The translations under genes were made by a program, and so were the position numbers. DNA of 64,000 nucleotides from Bimuria novae-zelandiae CBS 107.79 (lineage: Eukaryota > Ascomycota > Dothideomycetes > Pleosporales > Didymosphaeriaceae): the NCBI GenBank assembly GCA_010015655.1, contig ML976682.1:399572-463571 (forward strand). Direction: 5' to 3'. Positions 11,869-23,054 of this stretch are shown here, piece after piece. Numbering within the stretch: the first letter of the stretch is position 1; every line of letters begins with the position of its first letter. The notes beneath the pieces are model-generated. The model saw nothing but the letters and a program-made list of their open reading frames with translations, had not been told where the DNA came from and did not search any database.

Positions 11869-13099
11869 ACGTACTTTACAAACGAGTAACTAATAGAAAT
11901 AAGTAATTTACTTTACGAAGACTACATTAGAATGTACTATTACCTATAGTATAACGTAATGTCTTAACTACTTTATTAATTACTATAGTTAAAAGAAGCT
12001 TTATTATGGCTCGCGCTTTAGACTATTAAATAAAATATAACTTTATTATAATAACGTGCTATAGCAATCTATAACGTCTCTTAAAAATTATTTAGTTAAT
12101 AATACACTAGAATCGTCTTTTAACGTAATTATATGCCTAACTTTATAAAGCTATTTATAATAAAGAACAATTTTTTATTTAATATGTACTTAACCTAAAT
12201 ATATAAACATTTTTGTACTAGCCCTCTACTATAAAGGATATAATTAATTTCTTACTAGCTAAGCGCCACGAAGACCTAGTTAGCTAAAACTAGGTTTTAA
12301 CTTTATTAAGCGCTAGCTAGAGCTTAAAATACAATTTAATTAGAAGTATAATTATAAACGACTCCTTTATGCATATCCTAAGGTTATATAAAGCTAGTTT
12401 TAGCTTATAGTAAATAATGCAGCCAAGCATGGCATCCTGAATAAAGATACCTATAATATTAACTAGAGTGGCTATTATAGGCTTTAAGTATTACGAATGA
12501 CTAAATAGCGTATAATAGAGTAACTAATAGTAAATAATAATAATTTAAGGTATTAATATAATAGATTAGGTAATTCTACTCTTTCTATTTTCTAAGACTG
12601 GTACTAACTTTCTATCTAGTATAAAAAGAATAATCTACCCCGTGATTAGATTATTACGGTCTCTAAAAATAGCTAAATTATAAAAAAGTTTAGTCTATAA
12701 TGGTTAAAGTACGTTAACAAGTATATAAAGAAATATATTATTAGTATAGTATATGTACTTATTATAAGTAGCTATAAAAGCCACGAACCACTTAAAACCT
12801 AGTAGTACTATTAATATAATAAGATTATTAATCTTTATATACTCCTATATTCGTTATACATTTTATAGCTACTTAATATAAAGTATTTCTTGTTATTAAA
12901 GCAGGGGAATACACGCTGACCTAAGGATTTAATATATAATTATATTATATATATTATTAAATTTAAGTTATTCTTATGTTTTATTACTACTTTTAACATA
13001 ATAATTACTAAAAAGAATATCTTTAAAGAGTTTAAAAGCGCTAAATTAGTTCTTCTTAACTTAAAAGTAATAATATTAAAGCTTAACGTTTGCCTACAT

Positions 13100-14335
13100 A
13101 CGTCTAGACGGGTTAATGAGTTAGTATCTACCCAGACTAGGTTAGGAATTGGGGTGGAATGGTCTGTGCGTGGATTAGTAGTTAGGTTAGGTTATACTAG
13201 TGTGAGTTATAGTTAGGTCGGGATGGTCTGTGCATTGGGTTATGGTTAGACTAGGGTTATAACTAAAAAAATCAGAAGAAATAAAGACTTATTACAGTTT
13301 TTTATCACAGGTCATAACTTAAAAGTGGAAATTAAATAAATTTTATATTATTACTGTTGAATGGACTATACTAAGCCAAGCATATCGCGATATGATAGGG
13401 CTAGATAGTTGTACGATGGTACGGGTGAGAAAAGGGTCTGGTATTCAAGTCTTGTCTGTCTATTCTACGTACGGAGGAAAGGGGGTTATAAGGATTAATG
13501 CTCGCGCACGGTGACTATAGTCTGTGCCTTTGCCTGTGCGGTATTACATAATCATTGTCACCTGTCTTAAGACATTGCATTAGGTAGCTGCCCGTACTGC
13601 GTACGGACAATTACAACTATTTATTACATAATTAAGCTATAACGTGTTCGGCAAGCGAGTGGATCAGGCAAGTAAGCGGATCACTCTATTTTACTAGTAA
13701 AACCGTGATTTTTACACCCCTGTTAAGGCTCTTAATACTTAATAATAAATTCTAAATTTTTAATATAGTTATATTATATGTGTAAGAATAACTATACTAA
13801 ATTTCTATAGTTCTAATATATGTAGTTATTAAAATATGGCGTATGGGGACTAAAATACCCCTATAATATAGTAATTCTTAAATAACGTCCAGTTTCTTTA
13901 GGCTAGAGCTTAATAATTTTAAATATATAAATTATTTATATTGGTGTAGCTAGCTACATAACTTTATAAATTTTTCTATTATGTATTAAGAGCCCTAACA
14001 GGGGTGTAAAAATCACGGTTTTACTAGTAAAATAGAGTGATCCGCTTACTTGCCTGATCCACTCGCTTGCCGAACACGTTATAAAAGAAAATAAATAATT
14101 TCATTATTTATAGATATATTAGTATTCTAACCTAATCCTAATCCATCCCTATATCTTGATAGCCCTAACTATAACCTGCGCTAAAATATTTTAGCATGGG
14201 TTATAGGTAGGTTGGGATTAGGTTAACTTAGTCATAACCCAATCTCAATCCCAATCCCAATCCATTTACCAGTCTACGTACGCCTTTGCCTTATACTATA
14301 CGCAATAGTACATAATAATTATATATAAAAAAATG
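13100..14335. mobile_element. Insertion inside pogo copy A with telomere-like arrays at both ends
   Basis: This block is absent from the homologous position in copy B. Its left part contains G-rich degenerate arrays (ggttaggttagg and similar) and its right part contains C-rich counterparts (cccaatcccaatccc), in inverted orientation. The ends show weak mirror similarity (cgtctagac / gtctacgtacg), and the flanks gcctacata and gccttata could be a decayed 8-bp target duplication, which would suit a hAT-type element. It also contains a copy of the hairpin's outer terminus (ctgcgtacggacaatta, near 13600) and the MITE at 13642. No coding text is recognisable. Confidence 0.45.
13642..14079. mobile_element. 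MITE with about 89-bp terminal inverted repeats
   Basis: A 438-bp element flanked by TA on both sides. The first and last ~89 bp (13642-13730, 13991-14079) are near-perfect inverted repeats starting acgtgttcggcaagcgagtgg. The terminus shares the CAAGCGAGTGG core and TA target with the larger pogo-type copies in this window, so it is probably mobilised by the same transposase family. It has no open frame. Confidence 0.85.
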
Positions 14336-15047
14336 GTCTTAGAATTAGGGTTATAATTAATACTAGTAAAATTAAAATTTTAAATATATATAAATAGCTT
14401 CTTAACTATTATAGTTAAGTTAGTTAAAACGCTCGCGAAAGACGCTAAGTTAATAGTAAATTTTTTTTAAATTAATAACTAAGCCTAACGTTAAGCTTTA
14501 AGCTACTAATAAAGCTACTATATACTATATATTATATAAAAGAAAGTAAATACAGCGTAAAGGAGTATTAGTAGCTAAAAAGGACTAGTAGCTAGTTATT
14601 CCAAAGGACTTTAGGGCGCGTAGTAATAAGAAAAAGAAAAAAAAGAGGTGCATGCTAATAAGGATAAGTCTACTTAATAACACTATAGGCACTATAATAA
14701 GACTAAATATAACTTACGCACGTATAAAAAAGAGGTAAAAAAATTCTAAATAAATTAGCTTTTTATAGTCTTTACTAACTATTTATGCGCGTTCTGTACT
14801 TTTATGTAGAGTATAGATTTTAGTAGGGTCTTGTGACGTACTATTTACCACTATGCCAATCTAGCAAAAGGTATAGGATAATACTCTATAAGATAGAGTA
14901 AATCCTAGGTAAAGAGTATATATACTAATATGGGCCAGTAAAGACTAAGGGGCTAGATCCTTAGCTAGCCCCACTTAGGCCTGTATATAACTAGAAATAG
15001 TACTTGACAGGTCTTGGCAGAGTGAGTCGCTCGTTTATAAAGTACGT

Positions 15048-15474
15048 TATAGCTAGTTTTATTTTATACTAGAAATAATTTTTCGCTTATACTAGTAAAA
15101 TAACTATTAGTTTTAGGTATTTTTACTTATTTATTATATTTCCTAATGCTGTATAGTTTCTTATACTAAGACTTTACTATACCTCTAGCATTTCCTCCTG
15201 CTACTTCTACCTGAATCACACATGCAAATGCCCTTCGTGGAGTTGTTATGTAACTCACCACTCCATTGTATCCGCGTTATCTCCGTCGTCCTCGTGCCTA
15301 CAGGGATAAAATCCTTCAGGCGTCACTGCAGATCCGCTCTCGCAACCAACCGAGCCCAAGGCGCATTTCACCACGTTCTCGAACCTCGGCAACTCGAAAG
15401 TGTACAATTGCCAATTCCCATGCCAATTCCTACCTGCAGTTCCTAAATATAGAACGCCATACAGAACCCAACAT
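15048..15474. other. Border from TA-rich to GC-normal DNA, 3' flank of aconitase gene
   Basis: TA-rich until about 15200, then GC-normal. Short frames overlap the region immediately beyond the aconitase stop but show no domain; this is most likely the 3' untranslated and terminator region of that gene. Confidence 0.4.
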
Positions 15475-18388
15475 TTAATCAGACAGCTCACTCGCTCTCG
15501 TAACCTCCTCCCTCTGCTCGGCGGCATTCCGCGCAAGTAAGTTCAGCGCTGAGCCCGCGAGCACAAACCCGCACTGATCCTCACTCAGCGTATGCCTCGT
15601 CTTAACAACCTTCTCACTGCTATCTTTCTTCTTAACGACGAGCTCGATCTCGCCCTTGCCCCCACTGCGCAGTACATCCAGCAAGCCCCTCGTCGCAACC
15701 TCATCGCACGCATCAAAGAAGTCGTAGTCCGCCTCGTTGGCAAAGGTTAGCGGGACGATGCCCTGCTTCTTCAAGTTCGTCTCGTGGATACGTGCAAAGG
15801 ATTTGGCGAGGATGATGCGGCCGCCTAGGTAGCGGGGTTGTAGCGCGGCGTGTTCTCGAGCGGAGCCTTCGCCGTAGTTGTGCTCTGCGACGACGAGCCA
15901 CTCTAGGCCCTGGTCCTTCCAGCGCTTTGCAAGCTCGGGTATACCGGATTTGCTGCCATCGACGTCGTACGCTACGTTGACCTCGTCTGTAGCCGCGTTG
16001 ACAGCGCCGATCAAAGTGTTCTCGGAGATATTTGGGAGGTGACCTTTGTACTTGAGCCAAGGGCCTGCCGCGGAGATGGTGTCTGTTGTGCATTGACCCT
16101 TGACCTTATATAATACACGCAGGGATTCGAGTTCTGAGCTGGGAAACGGAGGGAAGGGGTCGAGCAGTGCGAGGCGTGTGGACTTTGGATCCACAACGAC
16201 TTCCACACTGGGATCGGGTACGCCTGGTGTGGCGAAGAACTCGGGCTTGCCGTCCGCAAAGCCTTTGGAGGGGAGATCGAAGCCCTTCGGCGGGGAGAAC
16301 TTGAAGGGTTCACCGGAGGCAGTAGGGATGCTGTCAGTCATTGGATTGAAGGTAGTGGAGCCAGAGTATGACATTGCGGTGATGAGTTCGGGGGAGGCGA
16401 GGAAGTTCATGGTGTCCCGGTTGCCGTCGTTGCGGCCTGGAAAGTTCCGGTTGTACGAGGTAAATATCGCATTGGCTTCGCCCTTCGGTGGATCATCAGT
16501 ACGCGACCATTGCCCGATACAAGGTCTACGAGATGTCAGTATAACTGTTTCCTAGAGTAGTTCTAAGATTGACAGGGGGGAGGATGTCTCAAGCGCAAAG
16601 CCGAAAATCGGCCGTTGTATTACCCATCCTGGGGCAACACAACAGCTATTGACACTAGCCGTCGGCCATTGCATTATCCATCCTGTGGTTACACACTGGT
16701 TGTTGACTCCACTATGGCCGATCTTCAACTTTACGCAAGGCGATGTGTACTTACCCGCATGCGTTTGCAAGAACGGTTCCACCGGCTGATGTGAACGTCG
16801 AGAGAGTGTTATCACGGTCCAGTGTAGCCCTAATTTGTTCGCTACCAGGAGTGATGAAAAAGTCTGCCTTAGGTTTGAGACCAGCGGCTTCCGCTTGCTT
16901 GACGATTTCCTCAGAGCGAGTCATGTCCTGGTACGAGCTGTTTGTGCAGCTGCCAATGAGACCAGCCCCAAACGTCCGAGGCCAATCCTTCTCTTCCACT
17001 ACCGACTTGAACTTCGACAAAGGCGTAGAAAGATCCGGTGTGAACGGGCCGTTGATGTGGGGTTCCAGTTCCGAAAGATTGATGGTAATGACCTTGTCGT
17101 ACTCGGCTTCAGAGTCGGCACGCAAGAGATTACGTTGCATAGGCGAGTTTGCAATTTTGGATGCTTGCTGAGCGATGGGACCCCGGTGGGTGGCTTCGAG
17201 GTATGGTACGTGGGCGGGGGAGAAGGGGAAGAGGGAGGTTGTAGCGCCGACTTCAGCGCCCATGTTACCTGTTGGATGTGTTAGAAAGTCTGGAATAACC
17301 ATGGAAGATGGAGAGTAGCATACATATCGTAGCCATGCCTGTGCAGCTGAGTGATTGGACACCCGGACCGAAGTACTCAATAATGAATCCAGTTCCACCC
17401 TGTGAAGCATTAATCGCTGAACCTGACAAAAAAAGAGCACTTGACGCACCCTGACTGTGAGCTGTCCGGCCAGATGCAGAATTACATCCTTCGGTGATGC
17501 CCAACCGCTCAACTCGCCCTCAAGTCTCACACCCAATATCTTAGGTGCCTTGAGCTCCCACGGCGCATCCACAAGAGCATCAACCGCATCCGCACCACCC
17601 ACACCGATCGCAATAGCTCCAAGACCGCCTGCGTTCGGGGTGTGGCTGTCCGTTCCAAGCATCATGAGACCAGGCGCCGAGTAATTCTCCAAAACAGACT
17701 GATGGATGATTCCCGCACCAGGCGGCCAGAACTCAATGCCGTATTTTTTCGCCGCACTCTCCAAGAAATCAAAAACCTCCTTGTTTCCCGCAATTGAGTT
17801 GGGCAGGTCGGTATCGGCGCCCTTCTCGCCAACAATCATGTGGTCGCAGTGGATGCTAGCCGGGACAGCTGTGCTCGGAAGTCCGCATGACATGAACTGC
17901 AGCAAGGCCATCTGCGCGGACGCGTCCTGCATGGCCACGCGATCAGGCTTGAGCTTGAGGTTCGCCTTTCCCCGAATATCCTTTCCATTGTTCGTGTTGG
18001 AGAGCAGCGACTCGTCCGGGTTGGCAAGATGCGAGTACAGAATCTTCTCAGCGAGTGTCAACTGCCTGGTGGAGCCGAGAACTCGTCGAACTTCTTCGAG
18101 GCGCGCGAGCAGCTTCTGGTACGGCGGCGTGCGTGAGACAATGTCGAATTTTTGGGACGGCGATACGTTGTGCGAGGTAGCGAGGCATCTTCGCGAAGGT
18201 ACGTGCGAGTTTCGAAGGGATGTGTGCAGGAGTGACTGGGAAGAGAGTCAGCGCTCAATGTTTTTCAAAAACTGTCGCATGCTCAACGCAAAGGCACAGG
18301 AAGTCGCATATTCAATCATTCAAGCGCAACAGAACACACGTACCCTGCAATTGGCAGACTGCCCGACCCGCATCGCTTGCACCCGCAT
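15475..18388 (-). CDS. Mitochondrial aconitase-family hydratase (Aco2/AcoB-like), five exons
   Basis: Exons read as 18388-18344, 18235-17450, 17399-17324, 17268-16755 and 16525-15475. All junctions are GT..AG and keep frame, giving 823 residues, close to the usual fungal aconitase length. The N-terminus is basic and hydroxyl-rich with RRCLATS, as expected of a mitochondrial presequence. Aconitase hallmarks follow in order: [15 protein letters not shown], the GSCTNSS and ANACGPCIGQW segments that supply the 4Fe-4S cysteine ligands, and [19 protein letters not shown] of the swivel domain. Aconitases convert citrate to isocitrate; the paralogous fungal Aco2/AcoB group is thought to act in mitochondria and has been linked to homocitrate dehydration. 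Wording such as [20 protein letters not shown] makes me favour the paralog over the main enzyme, but that is recall, not alignment. Intron 4 is unusually long (229 bp) and carries a tandem repeat. Confidence 0.85.
16609..16716 (-). repeat. Imperfect 54-bp tandem duplication inside an aconitase intron
   Basis: Within the fourth intron (16526-16754), a unit starting cggccgttgtattacccatc (16609) is followed 54 bp later by cggccattgcattatccatc (16663). The similarity extends through most of each unit. The other introns of the gene are 50-108 bp and lack it. Confidence 0.85.
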
Positions 18389-18805
18389 TGTTGTGATATT
18401 ATCTGGGACAACGCGGTGGAGGCAGAGAAAGGCGAATTGCCGTCTGGAAATTTGTCCATTGCGAAGTCGGCCAGAATCATGCCAAGAATCTGGGGAAAGT
18501 TCGAGCCAATCAGAGAAGACCCGGAGTCATCACTGAAGCGAAATTACTTAGGCACCACCTCACGGGCGCAAGATTGGAACAGATGACACAGGCAAAAAGT
18601 TTAGATGATAGAGCAGGCTACGATCAATTGAATACTATTCTGGTACCTAGACTAAAGGGGCCAAAGCCAACTCTTTAGGAATGTCACAGTAACCTCTCAG
18701 CAGGCTGGTGAAATCCTCATAAAGGAAACACAAACACAGACTGCCACCCTGATCAAAAGAGCAAACAATGAACTTGATGACGTAAATGACCTCTGGTTAC
18801 CATAC

Positions 18806-20787
18806 TTACAGACCAGGGGGTGGTGGGACCTAAACCGTTAGCAGTGCAACCATCTGAGTGTGATGAAACATACCGCGCCATAGCTTGCAGGGGGCGACCC
18901 AGACGGAGGCGGAGGCGGTGGAGCAGCACCAGGAGGAGCAGGCTCTCCAGGTGGGGGGGGAGGAGCTGCTGCGGTGCCTGGAGCAGGTGATGCGGCGAGG
19001 GCTTGTTGTCCGTAGTAGTATGTATAGTACTGCACGTACCCATCGTATCCACCATAAGCGGCATATGGATCCTCAGTTTGCTGTCCCGGCTGCTGATGTT
19101 GACCCTGTTGCGCATAATACGCTGCCCATTGCGCATTCAAGTCTTGCGCAGCTTGGTTGGTCGCGCCCCCTCCAGAAACCGGAGACTGGAGGTTAGAGTG
19201 GCCATTGTGGCCGCCGTAACCGCCGTAGCCGCCATGTCCGTAGCTCTGGCTGCGGCCGCGATCGTCACGATCGCCCCTGTCCCCATAGCCGCGGCCTCCG
19301 CCGAAGCGGTCACCTCCACCAAACCGACCCTGCGAGGCGTTCTCCTTGAAGGATTGATAGTCGCCTCTCACTTTGGTGAGCAGCTCCTCACATAGCTCTT
19401 TGGCTTTGGCAACACCCTCAGGCTTCGGTCCGGCAATGTGAAGGAACATGGGCTCGTCACTCTCCTGGCCGGTTGCCTGCTCCATGAATCCCGAGCCACG
19501 ACCCTTGATCTGGACCTTGCAGCTAGTCTCCTGCTGGATGTATTTGACGTTGTCACCACCACGGCCAACCACTTGCGCACGGAGGTTGAAGCCACTAATG
19601 GGTTCGAGATCGACAGGGAGCTTCTCCTCGGGCCATTTGCGCTACGCTGGTCAGCTTTCTCCGATAGTTTATACAATTTTACATACCCGTCCGTACTCGT
19701 CGCGCTCAAATTGCTCAGGCTCACGGCGGCGGAATCGGCGTTGGTCAACCAAGTCAGGGAGCTCCTGGTTCATCAAATCTTGGATCTGTTTCACGGCAGC
19801 TTCGAGGCCTTCCTTGGAGGTGCTGGTGACACGGAGGTAGAGTGGCGGGGTCTGCGGGATGTTAGTTGTTAACAGAGATGGTCCCATGGGTTGGTCCTTA
19901 CCGCAGCGGTGGCCATGGCTTTGTCCGGATAGTATTCGCCTCGAGTTGTGACATCTTGTGTACGTATAAGCAGGTGTTCTAGAAAGTTAAGCAATGTTCG
20001 GGAATAGCGTACCGGCGCCTGTCTCGTCTTTGATCTAGATGTCACAGTAGAGGTTAGCAACTGCAGTATGTATGGGGCGGCTAGAAGTCTGTAAGCTCTG
20101 AAAACGCTCAACAATGGGGACCACCGCCTCGGCTTGTAACATCTAGCAAACCAGCAAGCTAGGAATGAAGAACGGCCAGAGGCAGGGATTGAAGGGAAGA
20201 GCCCTGGGAGAATCAGTGAATGGCGCAAAAGCTAATTACCCTTTTCTGCACAGCTCCTTTGGTCAGTGTGTATCGATTTTTGAGATCATTGATTTCTATG
20301 TCCTTGATGTAGTCGCCATCTTGCTGGAAGATCTCGCCAGAGTTGTTCTTGGGCGCGTTGGCAGCGGGCGACCGGACGACTGGAGGACTAGGCGCCTGCG
20401 ATAGAAGTCAGTACACAGATGCGCGGGTAGGCTGGGTTGGGCTGGGTTGGGCTGGGCTGGGCTGGGCTGGGCTGGGCTTTTACGTACAGCGCGAATTGGA
20501 GGCACGTCGACATGCTGGATGCCCTTCTTCGCCTGGATCTGCGCGTTGATCCTCGCAGCCGCGGCCGCCGCAATCGCCGCCGCATCTATCGCCTTTGCCT
20601 TTTTCGCCTCTGCGGTCGCGGGGCTGTCTGCGCCTTCGCGCGCAATGGGGCTGCGCGTGCGACGCGACTCCGGCTCTCTGCTTGACGGGGACCGCGAGCG
20701 GCGCTCACCACGATCGAAGCGCGAGCGCAGCGGGCGGTCGGCCTCAGCCTTGTCGAAGCGCGAGCGGGGGCGGGGGCTCTCAGACAT
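18806..20787 (-). CDS. KH-domain RNA-binding protein, KHDC4/BLOM7-like, seven exons
   Basis: Exons read as 20787-20488, 20395-20240, 20034-20013, 19954-19902, 19851-19687, 19641-18874 and 18829-18806, total 495 residues in frame. The N-terminal 70 residues are arginine/serine-rich with PRSRFDK-type repeats, followed by an alanine-rich helix. The middle has the two KH-like regions of this family: the first around GADVTTRGEYYPDKAMATA, the second with VVGRGGDNVKYIQQETSCKV, whose GRGG loop binds RNA. The C-terminus is glycine-rich (RFGGGDRFGGGRGYGDRG), then tyrosine/glutamine-rich, then polyproline. Human KHDC4 binds RNA and acts with the spliceosome; a nuclear splicing role here is inferred from similarity. 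An alternative start lies 8 codons upstream (20811). The gene is upstream of the aconitase gene on the same strand and diverges from ILV6. Confidence 0.85.
20430..20477 (-). repeat. Pentanucleotide repeat in the first intron of the KH-domain gene
   Basis: About nine copies of AGCCC/AACCC on the coding strand, making up half of the 92-bp first intron (20396-20487), between the GTACGT donor and the CAG acceptor. Confidence 0.9.
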
Positions 20788-21045
20788 GGCGGCGATGCAC
20801 GTCGCGGACAAGATGGTGTTGAGGTGGAGAGGTTAGGCTGCGAAGCAAAAGTGAGTAGTTCATCTGGCAAGCGAAGAACGCGCTAAGCCGGCACCCTTGT
20901 CGGACCGACAATCGGCGCTGGGGGAGACAAAAGCTCCAGGCTCGTTTTCCGCTCCAGGCTGGTCACCGCCCAGTCATCCAACGCTGCAATTCACCTTCAC
21001 TGCAGCCCAATTGCACTCGCTGCAGCCGTCGCCGTCGCCATCACC
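20788..21045. promoter_or_regulatory. Divergent promoter between KH-domain gene and ILV6
   Basis: Only 258 bp separate the two start codons, which face away from each other, so both 5' regions must share this stretch. It is GC-normal with no TATA box. I do not see a specific operator. Confidence 0.6.
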
Positions 21046-22072
21046 ATGGCTTCCCGGCGGGCCGTCCAGGCACTCCCTTTGCGCCGCTTGCTCAACCAGC
21101 AGTGCCCAAATGTCGCGCCCAAGAGCCGAGCTTCGAGCAGCTCCACGCAAGCCATCGCATACAAGGCCCTCCACCGTCGCATTGCGCCGCTCCCTACCGA
21201 GGACCGCCCAGCATGGTCTGCCCAGGCCGCCGTCAGCAGCATCCTCTACGAGACTCCGCTGCCGTCGCAGGCGCCGCCCAAGAGACACATCCTCAATTGC
21301 CTGGTCCAGAACGAGCCCGGCGTGCTGTCCCGCGTGTCTGGTATTCTTGCCGCGCGCGGGTTCAACATTGACAGCTTGGTTGTCTGCAACACCGAAGTCG
21401 ACGACCTGTCTCGCATGACCATTGTGCTGCAGGGCCAGGACGGCGTGGTAGAGCAGGCCCGTCGTCAGCTCGAGGACCTTGTCCCGGTCTGGGCCGTCCT
21501 TGACTACACCCAGTCGCCTCTCGTACAACGCGAGCTTCTGCTCGCCAAGGTCTCTATCCTGGGCCCGGAGTACTTCGAGGAGCTTCTCGCCCACCACCGG
21601 GAAATGGCTCACATGCCTGAGATTGAGGAGGGTGTTTCGCTAAAGGAGCTGTCGGAAGAGGAGCGCGAAGCAGTTGCGGCCGCAGCAGCTCGGGAAGATC
21701 TGAAAAAAGACTACCACCCCGGCAACTTGCCCATCAGCCAAGCACTCCGACAAAAGCACGAGCATCTCAAGGACATTACATTCCTGACCCACCAGTTCGG
21801 CGGGAAAGTACTGGACATCAGCACCAACAACTGCATTGTCGAAGTTTCCGCCAAGTCATACAGAATTGATGCGTTTATGAAGCTCATCGCTCCCTTCGGC
21901 ATCCTAGAGTCGGCGAGGACGGGTAAGCCGAGCAGCTGACAACTATTCCCGAGCATAGCTAACGACCACAGGTCTCATGGCACTACCGCGTTCTCCGCTC
22001 CACGCACTGAACGAGGCCGAAGAGAAGGACGCCCAGGACGTGGTCGATACGAGCACCCTTCCCCCGGGTTAG
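21046..22072 (+). CDS. ILV6: Acetolactate synthase regulatory subunit, mitochondrial
   Basis: Two exons (21046-21922, 21972-22072) joined over a 49-bp intron give 325 residues, the normal size for fungal Ilv6. The first 45 residues are arginine-rich and lack acidic residues, a mitochondrial targeting signal. An ACT domain follows (about residues 80-155; KRHILNCLVQNEPGVLSRVS, then GILAARGFNIDSL), then the second, C-terminal regulatory domain with HQFGGKVLDIS. Ilv6 binds the catalytic subunit Ilv2, stimulates the first common step of valine, leucine and isoleucine synthesis, and confers feedback inhibition by valine. The second exon encodes the conserved tail (TGLMALPRSPL), so the splice is well supported. 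Confidence 0.95.
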
Positions 22073-22861
22073 AGTAATACGTTTGATGACGGTTGCTGTT
22101 GCCGATCTAGACCACCACGTAGGCGTTCATGCGATGTACATAATGGTTTGGCGTACTTCCGAAAGCACTGGATTGACCAATTGGCTGATATGAAGCTTAT
22201 CTCTGCTGTTTGACAACATGTGAAACCCTGCATCAAGTGCAGTGAAAGTTATCGCCAGTACGAGATATGGCTGCACAGGCCCTATATCTGCATCTTTTAA
22301 GCCTATTATAAGCCGCTACGGCTTCTGCACGCATTGGGTATGTGAGCGCGTGACCCAGAACCGCGAGAAAACTTCAAGCTCGACCAGTTAGCTCCGCACC
22401 AGCGTCCCGACTATGCATATTGATCCTTCCTCCGCCAGCATATTCCCCGATTCGCAACCCAAGCCTAAGTAAAGACTTATCACAACCAAGCACTGTGCTC
22501 TCCACCACCGGTGAAGTACGGCGTTGAGGGAGCGATGCGACGTTCCCAATGCACCTCGCATGCAGGTCTGGACGTTGGACAGCTTTAATAGGCAATTGTT
22601 CCATCCAGCTCCACTTCGTTCCACAGTCGCGGCCGCAAGGTGGAGAACAAGGTCCTGCGACGAGCTTCGTTCGCGCACTGAGGGTCCACGGCGGGCTCTT
22701 GCGAGTCAAATTTTGACATCTACTCTTTACAATATGAATCAAGAAATAAGTGCGACTGCCAATGGCCATCCCCAAGGACCCGGTGCGAGCGGGTGCTCTA
22801 CGAGGATCTCGTCATAATTAAGCAATAGTGCTAGCGCGCGCATTCTTAGCTCTATTAATTA
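22073..22861. other. 3' flank of ILV6 up to the TA-rich boundary
   Basis: GC-normal; short frames on both strands at 22374-22817 have no recognisable domain. The boundary to repeat DNA is at about 22830-22860. Confidence 0.4.
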
Positions 22862-23054
22862 CCGTACTTCACAAGCGAGTGCATCACACAAGCGAGTGCA
22901 TAACTCTGCCAAGACCCTACCAAAATCTATATCTATACTCTACACGATAGTAGAGAACGGGCGTAAATAGTAAAAAAAAAATTATGATAAGCTAATTTAC
23001 TTAAAGTTTACTTTTTTTTTTAATATACGTACGTTAATTATATTTAGGCTTACT

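Larger units (their letters stand above)
11869..15047 (+). mobile_element. RIP-degraded pogo/Fot1-type element (copy A), with nested insertions
   Basis: The left end acgtactttacaaacgagta and the right end tcgtttataaagtacgt are inverted versions of each other and flanked by TA, the Tc1/mariner target. The interior aligns block by block with copy B (23641-25494), for example attacctatagtataacg near the left end and ctatttatgcgcgttctgt near the right, and is read in the same orientation. Copy B preserves recognisable DDE-transposase text. About 1.2 kb of unrelated sequence (13100-14335) interrupts the alignment, so this copy is older than that insertion. All frames are broken. Confidence 0.7.

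Noticed and set aside
20974..21612. 212-codon minus-strand frame opposite ILV6
   Set aside because: Antisense shadow of the ILV6 coding sequence; no domain.
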